64,000 bases of DNA, from assembly GCF_032268605.1 (NCBI RefSeq), contig NZ_CP130318.1:2452001-2516000 (forward strand), read 5' to 3'. The translations under genes and the position numbers were made by a program. Positions 60,024 through 64,000 of the stretch are shown here, one piece after another. Below the pieces are notes generated by a model that did not search any database, was not told the origin of the DNA, and saw only the letters and a program-made list of their open reading frames with translations. The stretch comes from Paenibacillus aurantius. GTDB taxonomy: Bacteria > Bacillota > Bacilli > Paenibacillales > NBRC-103111. How positions within the stretch are numbered: position 1 is the stretch's first letter; the number at the start of each line of letters is the position of its first letter.

Positions 60024-63000
60024 TGACAATCAAGCAGATGGCGGAACGATTCGCTTCGCCGGATCCGCATTACGGACCGGTGCCGTTCTGGTGGTGGAGC
60101 GGCGAGGAAGTAACCGAGGAGAGGGTTCGCTGGCAGCTCCGCAAGTTTAGGGAGGGAGGCCTTCGCAACATCGGCATCATTCATTTGGCCCCGACCGGTC
60201 CCCAGTACGGATCATGCGGGGACAGCCCCGTACATAGGAGCTCGGAATGGTGGGTGTTGTTCGAGGTCGCTCTGCGGGAGGCCGAGCGTCTCGGCATGCG
60301 CCTGTGGTTCTACGATCAGATCGGCTTCTCCGGAGCGAACGAGCTGGCTCGTCTGGTGTCGGTTCACCCGGATTACGCCGGCTATCAACTGCGCCGCTTC
60401 GCCCCCGGCGAAGAGTTTCCGGCGGACGCCGAGCTTTTGGCCGAAACGCCCGATTACCGCTACGGGGCGGTCCGGCAGGGCTTCAACTGGCTCGACCCGG
60501 AGGCGGCCGCTGTGCTTATGGATCGGGTGCACGGAGAGCTGGAGCGCCGCTTCCCGAACGATCTCGGCAAGACGCTGGCCGGCAGCTTTCAGGACGAGCT
60601 TCCGCCGATGCCGCTCTGGTCGCCGGACGTGCCGGCTCTCTATGCCGAGCGCTATGGCGAAGATCTGCTGGGTAAGCTTGCCGCCTTGTTCGACGATATC
60701 GAGGGGGCGGAGGAGGTCCGCCGCCGGGTATACGCGATCGCGGCGGAGCTCGCGCAGCAGTCATGGTTCATTCCGCTCGGCAGCTGGCATAAGAAGCACG
60801 GCATGCTGATCGGCTGCGACCAGGCGGGCCCGGCCCGCCGTGCGGACGTTCATGGATCGCAGCGGCTTTATCTCGATTATTTCCGTACGCATCGCTGGTA
60901 TAACGCGCCGGGCTCGGACATGGACGGCGAGATCAAGCCCCATTCCTCCATGGTTCACTTGAACGAGGGCTCCCGCGTCTGGCTGGAGGCGTTCCATTCG
61001 AGCGGCTGGGGCGGCACGATTGAGGAAACGATGCACTGGCTCGTTCCGTGGCTTCAGGCGGGAGCGACGCTGTTCAGCCCCCATGCGGTCTATTATTCCA
61101 CCCGAGGAGGCTGGTGGGAGTGGGCTCCGCCGGATACGGGGTGGCGGCAGCCTTATTTCGAGCATTACGGGATTTTCGCCGATACGGTCAGCCGGGTTTG
61201 CCGCCTGCTTAGCAGCGGGACTCATGTCGCGGACATCGCCGTTCATTATCCGTCCTATGCGGCGGTCGGCTACCTGTCGCTCGACGACATCAAGCCGATG
61301 GAGCATCCGATGGCGGCGTCGAACCGTGATCCGAACGAGAAGATCACGCACCTCCACGAGGTGTTCCGGGACGTATCGGGCACCGTGAACCGCAGAGACA
61401 CGGCGGCTTATCCGGGAGCGCTTCGAAGCGCTCACCGCGATTTCGACATTCTCGACGATTCGGCCATCGAGAGAGCCGAGATTACGACGGAGGGTGGCCT
61501 TGCGCTTGCCGGCGAGCAGTTCCGCGTCCTGGTTCTGTCCGGTACGACGATCATGACGGATCAGGCGCTTGCACACGTTAACCAGATGCTTGAGCAGGGC
61601 GGTCTTGTCATCGGCGTGAAGGTGCCGGAGAATGAGCAGAGGGCGCTTCCGGGAGCCGTATATGTCGCGACGGCGGAAGAAGCGGCAACGCTTATCGAAC
61701 GGCAGCTGCCGAAGCGGGTGGAAGGCCCCGGTCTGTCGCTGCATCGCACCGTCGACGGCGCCGACATGTACCTGCTTATGCCGGCTGACGGCTCGCTCCT
61801 CCGGATGCATGAGCCGGCGGACGGACAGACGGAAACCCTCCAGCCGGCGGCCTACCGCCTGCGGACGGCCGGAACGCCCCAGCTGTGGGATCCGGTCACC
61901 GGCCGGATCGAAGAAATCGCATTTCGCCGTAATGGCGAATACGTGGAGCTGGACGTCTCCTTCGGAGACTGGCCGGCGGCTTTGATCGTCTGCGCCGAGG
62001 AGCTTCCTGCCGCAAAGAACGCGCCGCTGCCTGCGCAGGCCGAGGGCGGACGCTATCCGGCCGAACCGGGGGTTTGGCCGGAGGAGGCGGCAGACATTCG
62101 CCTCCTGGCCGATTGGCGCGTTCGTGTCGAAGCGACGCTCGACAACCGCTACGGGGACTTCGACCTTCATCAGGAGGAACGAGGCCTCATGCCGCCGGAG
62201 AGAAGGATTATGCAGGTGAGGACGGAGGAAGGGCCGGGAGACGGTCTGGCCGCCGACTGGCACCTGCCTTCTACGCCGGACGGCGATTGGGAGGAACGGC
62301 TGTGGAGCGAGTCCGCCTACTGGCTGGTCCATAAGGGAGATTCGTTCGATGCGGACCTTGCTCAGCCGCTCGTGTACAGCACCGTTTTCGGCGATCTGGC
62401 GTTCCGCACCTGGGCCGGCCGGATGGGCCGCGTTCCGAGACGGTTCCTGCATCTCGGCAGCGCCCGGAAGGGCGAACACGTTTGGGCGCAAACAGCAGCG
62501 GTGGCCCCCAAGGCCGGGCGCTACTCCCTCCGGACCGAGAGCAACGCCGACCTGACCGGCTGGGTGAACGGGCAGGCCATCGAATGGTTCGGCGGACCGG
62601 AGGAGAAAACGGCCTGGGTCGAGCTTCTCGAAGGGCCGAATACCGTGCTGCTGCGGGCGGAAGCGAGAGCGAACGGGATGATGCGCGCCGGCGTGGAGCT
62701 GAATGCCGCAGCGGGCGAGCCGCTGCCGAAATGGATTTACGCCCAGCAGCCGAACCCGAACTCAACCTTCCGCAAGGTGCTGGAAACCCCGCCCGGTAAA
62801 CGGGCTGACAAGGTTCGCCTCGTTTTCGCGGCGCGCGGACGAGTCGTGCTGCAGGTCAATGGAGCGGCTGTGACGGAGCATGGGGATTTCAATCCCTATA
62901 TCCGCCAGGGGCAGGAAGAGGTGGACTTGACGCCGTATTGGCGAGAGGGGAGCAACGAAGTGAAATTCCTCCTCCCCGAGGGAGCGGGCGAAGTGTTCGC

Positions 63001-63874
63001 GGACGGCCGAATCGAATGGCTGGACGGCGGGGCCACGCCGTTCTGCACGGGACTCGATTGGAAAGACGAGGAGGGTCGGCAGCCGCTGATCCTGCATGAC
63101 GCCGTACTCCAATTCGCCGAGACGGAGTCGCTCTGGATCAACCCGCGGCCCCATCCGCTCCCGGGCGTCGGCTGGCTCATGCCGGAGTCGGTGCCGTCGT
63201 CGCCTCCTGTTCCATTCGCGGCCGACTTGAACGCCGTGGGCAAGCCGGTCTGGCTGCGCTTCCCGCTGCCGGTCGGCGCGCACCGGATGAAGCTGGAGAC
63301 GACGGGGCAAGCCCGCGTCTGGATTAACGGCGAGGAAAGGCCGTGCGCAGCCGGTACGGTGTCGTTCCCGCCGCAGCCGGCGGGAACGCTTGCGGCGGTT
63401 CGCATCGTGCCGGACGGCGCGCAGACGGAGGCCGCCGTCCTAACGGCTCCGGTCCGCTTCGAGGTTGTGCCCTTCAGCGGCGAGCTCGGCGACTGGAGAA
63501 CAGCGCTGCATCTGCTTCATCACAGCGGCGTCGTGGAGTATGAAACGGACCTTGACCTTGCCTCACCCGCCGAAGCCGCGCTCGATCTCGGGCACGTCCG
63601 CGGAACGGCCGAGGTCTGGCTGGACGGCAGGCCGCTCGGCGTTCGCGTTTGGAGGCCTTACCGGTTCTCCCTCGGCACGCTTGAAGCGGGCGCTCACCGG
63701 CTGCGCATCCGGGTGACCAATACGCTTGGCACCCATTACGAATACGGCCGGCCGACCAGTCTGGTTGGAGCAAACCCGGACATCACATACTGGGACCGCA
63801 CGAACCGTCCGGAATGGCAGGCGGCGTTCCCTTCCGGGGGACTGTACGGTCCAGTCCGCCTGGCCTTGATCTAA
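60020..63874 (+). CDS. Large GH106-like glycosidase (alpha-L-rhamnosidase superfamily), 1284 aa
   Basis: Cytoplasmic, no signal peptide. The N-terminal catalytic barrel begins with DPHYGPVPFWWWSGEEVTEERVRWQLRKFREGGLRNIGI and ALREAERLGMRLWFYDQIGFSGANEL, a layout seen in GH106 and related uncharacterised glycosidases. The AGSFQDELPPMPLWSPDVPALYAERYG segment holds a likely acidic pair. A middle region (about 480-680) contains a GATase-like and beta-rich part. The C-terminus (about 800-1284) has galactose-binding/GH2-type sugar-binding folds: VEYETDLDLASPAEAALDLGHVRGTAEVWLDGRPLGVRVWRPYRF. It is translationally coupled to GH95. Rhamnosidase activity is inferred, not shown. Confidence 0.78.
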   Translation: MMTIKQMAERFASPDPHYGPVPFWWWSGEEVTEERVRWQLRKFREGGLRNIGIIHLAPTGPQYGSCGDSPVHRSSEWWVLFEVALREAERLGMRLWFYDQIGFSGANELARLVSVHPDYAGYQLRRFAPGEEFPADAELLAETPDYRYGAVRQGFNWLDPEAAAVLMDRVHGELERRFPNDLGKTLAGSFQDELPPMPLWSPDVPALYAERYGEDLLGKLAALFDDIEGAEEVRRRVYAIAAELAQQSWFIPLGSWHKKHGMLIGCDQAGPARRADVHGSQRLYLDYFRTHRWYNAPGSDMDGEIKPHSSMVHLNEGSRVWLEAFHSSGWGGTIEETMHWLVPWLQAGATLFSPHAVYYSTRGGWWEWAPPDTGWRQPYFEHYGIFADTVSRVCRLLSSGTHVADIAVHYPSYAAVGYLSLDDIKPMEHPMAASNRDPNEKITHLHEVFRDVSGTVNRRDTAAYPGALRSAHRDFDILDDSAIERAEITTEGGLALAGEQFRVLVLSGTTIMTDQALAHVNQMLEQGGLVIGVKVPENEQRALPGAVYVATAEEAATLIERQLPKRVEGPGLSLHRTVDGADMYLLMPADGSLLRMHEPADGQTETLQPAAYRLRTAGTPQLWDPVTGRIEEIAFRRNGEYVELDVSFGDWPAALIVCAEELPAAKNAPLPAQAEGGRYPAEPGVWPEEAADIRLLADWRVRVEATLDNRYGDFDLHQEERGLMPPERRIMQVRTEEGPGDGLAADWHLPSTPDGDWEERLWSESAYWLVHKGDSFDADLAQPLVYSTVFGDLAFRTWAGRMGRVPRRFLHLGSARKGEHVWAQTAAVAPKAGRYSLRTESNADLTGWVNGQAIEWFGGPEEKTAWVELLEGPNTVLLRAEARANGMMRAGVELNAAAGEPLPKWIYAQQPNPNSTFRKVLETPPGKRADKVRLVFAARGRVVLQVNGAAVTEHGDFNPYIRQGQEEVDLTPYWREGSNEVKFLLPEGAGEVFADGRIEWLDGGATPFCTGLDWKDEEGRQPLILHDAVLQFAETESLWINPRPHPLPGVGWLMPESVPSSPPVPFAADLNAVGKPVWLRFPLPVGAHRMKLETTGQARVWINGEERPCAAGTVSFPPQPAGTLAAVRIVPDGAQTEAAVLTAPVRFEVVPFSGELGDWRTALHLLHHSGVVEYETDLDLASPAEAALDLGHVRGTAEVWLDGRPLGVRVWRPYRFSLGTLEAGAHRLRIRVTNTLGTHYEYGRPTSLVGANPDITYWDRTNRPEWQAAFPSGGLYGPVRLALI

Positions 63875-63908
63875 ACAGAATCCGCCCGTACGAAAAGGAG
63901 GAGCAACG

Positions 63909-64000
63909 ATGGATATGGAGATTACCAGCTGTTTAACCCCTTATAAATATCCGGAGCCGGTGCTTGTCGGCTCCGGTGTGGAAGGCGCGTTCGACTATCA
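63909..64000 (+). CDS. Start of a further gene of the carbohydrate locus (truncated by window end)
   Basis: ATG at 63909 with AAAAGGAGGAGC upstream, 34 bp after the 1284-aa gene. Only 30 residues are visible (MDMEITSCLTPYKYPEPVLVGSGVEGAFDY), which resemble the N-terminus of a cytoplasmic glycosidase-type or polysaccharide-utilisation protein, but the family cannot be named. It is almost certainly in the same operon. Confidence 0.7.
   Translation, partial: MDMEITSCLTPYKYPEPVLVGSGVEGAFDY

Noticed and set aside
60761-62491. 576-codon minus-strand frame inside the 1284-aa glycosidase gene
   Set aside because: Arg/Pro/His-rich antisense shadow, no start site or known domain.

Overview
The window is a stretch of a GC-rich Gram-positive, endospore-forming chromosome, most probably Paenibacillus or a close relative. 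Reasons: the spoIIGA-sigE-sigG-ylm-divIVA-ileS-lspA-ylyB-pyr order follows the Bacillus backbone. It also carries Paenibacillus-style content: an SLH-domain protein, a copper-amine-oxidase N-terminal domain protein, an LplB/YtcP-type sugar ABC importer and a YesM/YesN-type two-component pair beside large glycosidases. All calls rest on reading the sequence by eye; no database was searched.

1-13.6 kb is the sporulation/cell-division/housekeeping block. It contains the end of spoIIGA, sigE with its pro-sequence, sigG behind its own forespore-type promoter, ylmC, pgeF, ylmE, sepF, ylmG, ylmH and divIVA. A consensus promoter and T-box leader then feed ileS. A DksA/TraR-like gene on the opposite strand, lspA, rluD (ylyB) and patA follow. 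13.7-15.6 kb (minus strand) holds dapH and dapL; with patA these cover the acetylase branch of diaminopimelate/lysine synthesis. 15.75-24.8 kb is a PyrR-attenuated pyrimidine operon, pyrR-pyrB-pyrC-carA-carB-pyrF-pyrE. It lacks the pyrP and pyrK-pyrD genes found in the Bacillus subtilis operon.

24.8-48.1 kb is a mosaic of small operons. It includes small proteins, a PgpA-like (YutG) protein, two tRNAs with CAU anticodons, an SLH protein, hydrolases and an orphan holin. At 29.3-32.2 kb is an AT-richer foreign-looking island: a glycosyltransferase and TetR gene behind a promoter bracketed by two palindromes, a broken MFS pump and an IS256-like remnant, ending near a tRNA-Val(GAC). Next come a four-gene polyprenyl-sugar glycosylation operon (33-35.6 kb), several conserved small proteins (DUF3892, DUF1292, DUF1885, Spo0E-like, CcdC-like), an oxidoreductase, a SpeA-like decarboxylase and two MFS transporters.

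48.2-64 kb is a carbohydrate-utilisation locus: a six-hairpin-type glycosidase, two ABC permeases, a YesM-like kinase, a YesN-like AraC regulator, a lipoprotein solute-binding protein, a GH95 enzyme, a 1284-residue GH106-like enzyme and the start of another gene. No ABC ATPase is present, so a shared MsmK-like ATPase elsewhere is expected. The most striking unannotated signal is a tandem direct repeat, GTAAA-N7-YAC repeated at exactly 20 bp. It lies upstream of three transcription units of this locus at a constant distance from their presumed -10 boxes, and is the probable operator of the YesN-like regulator.
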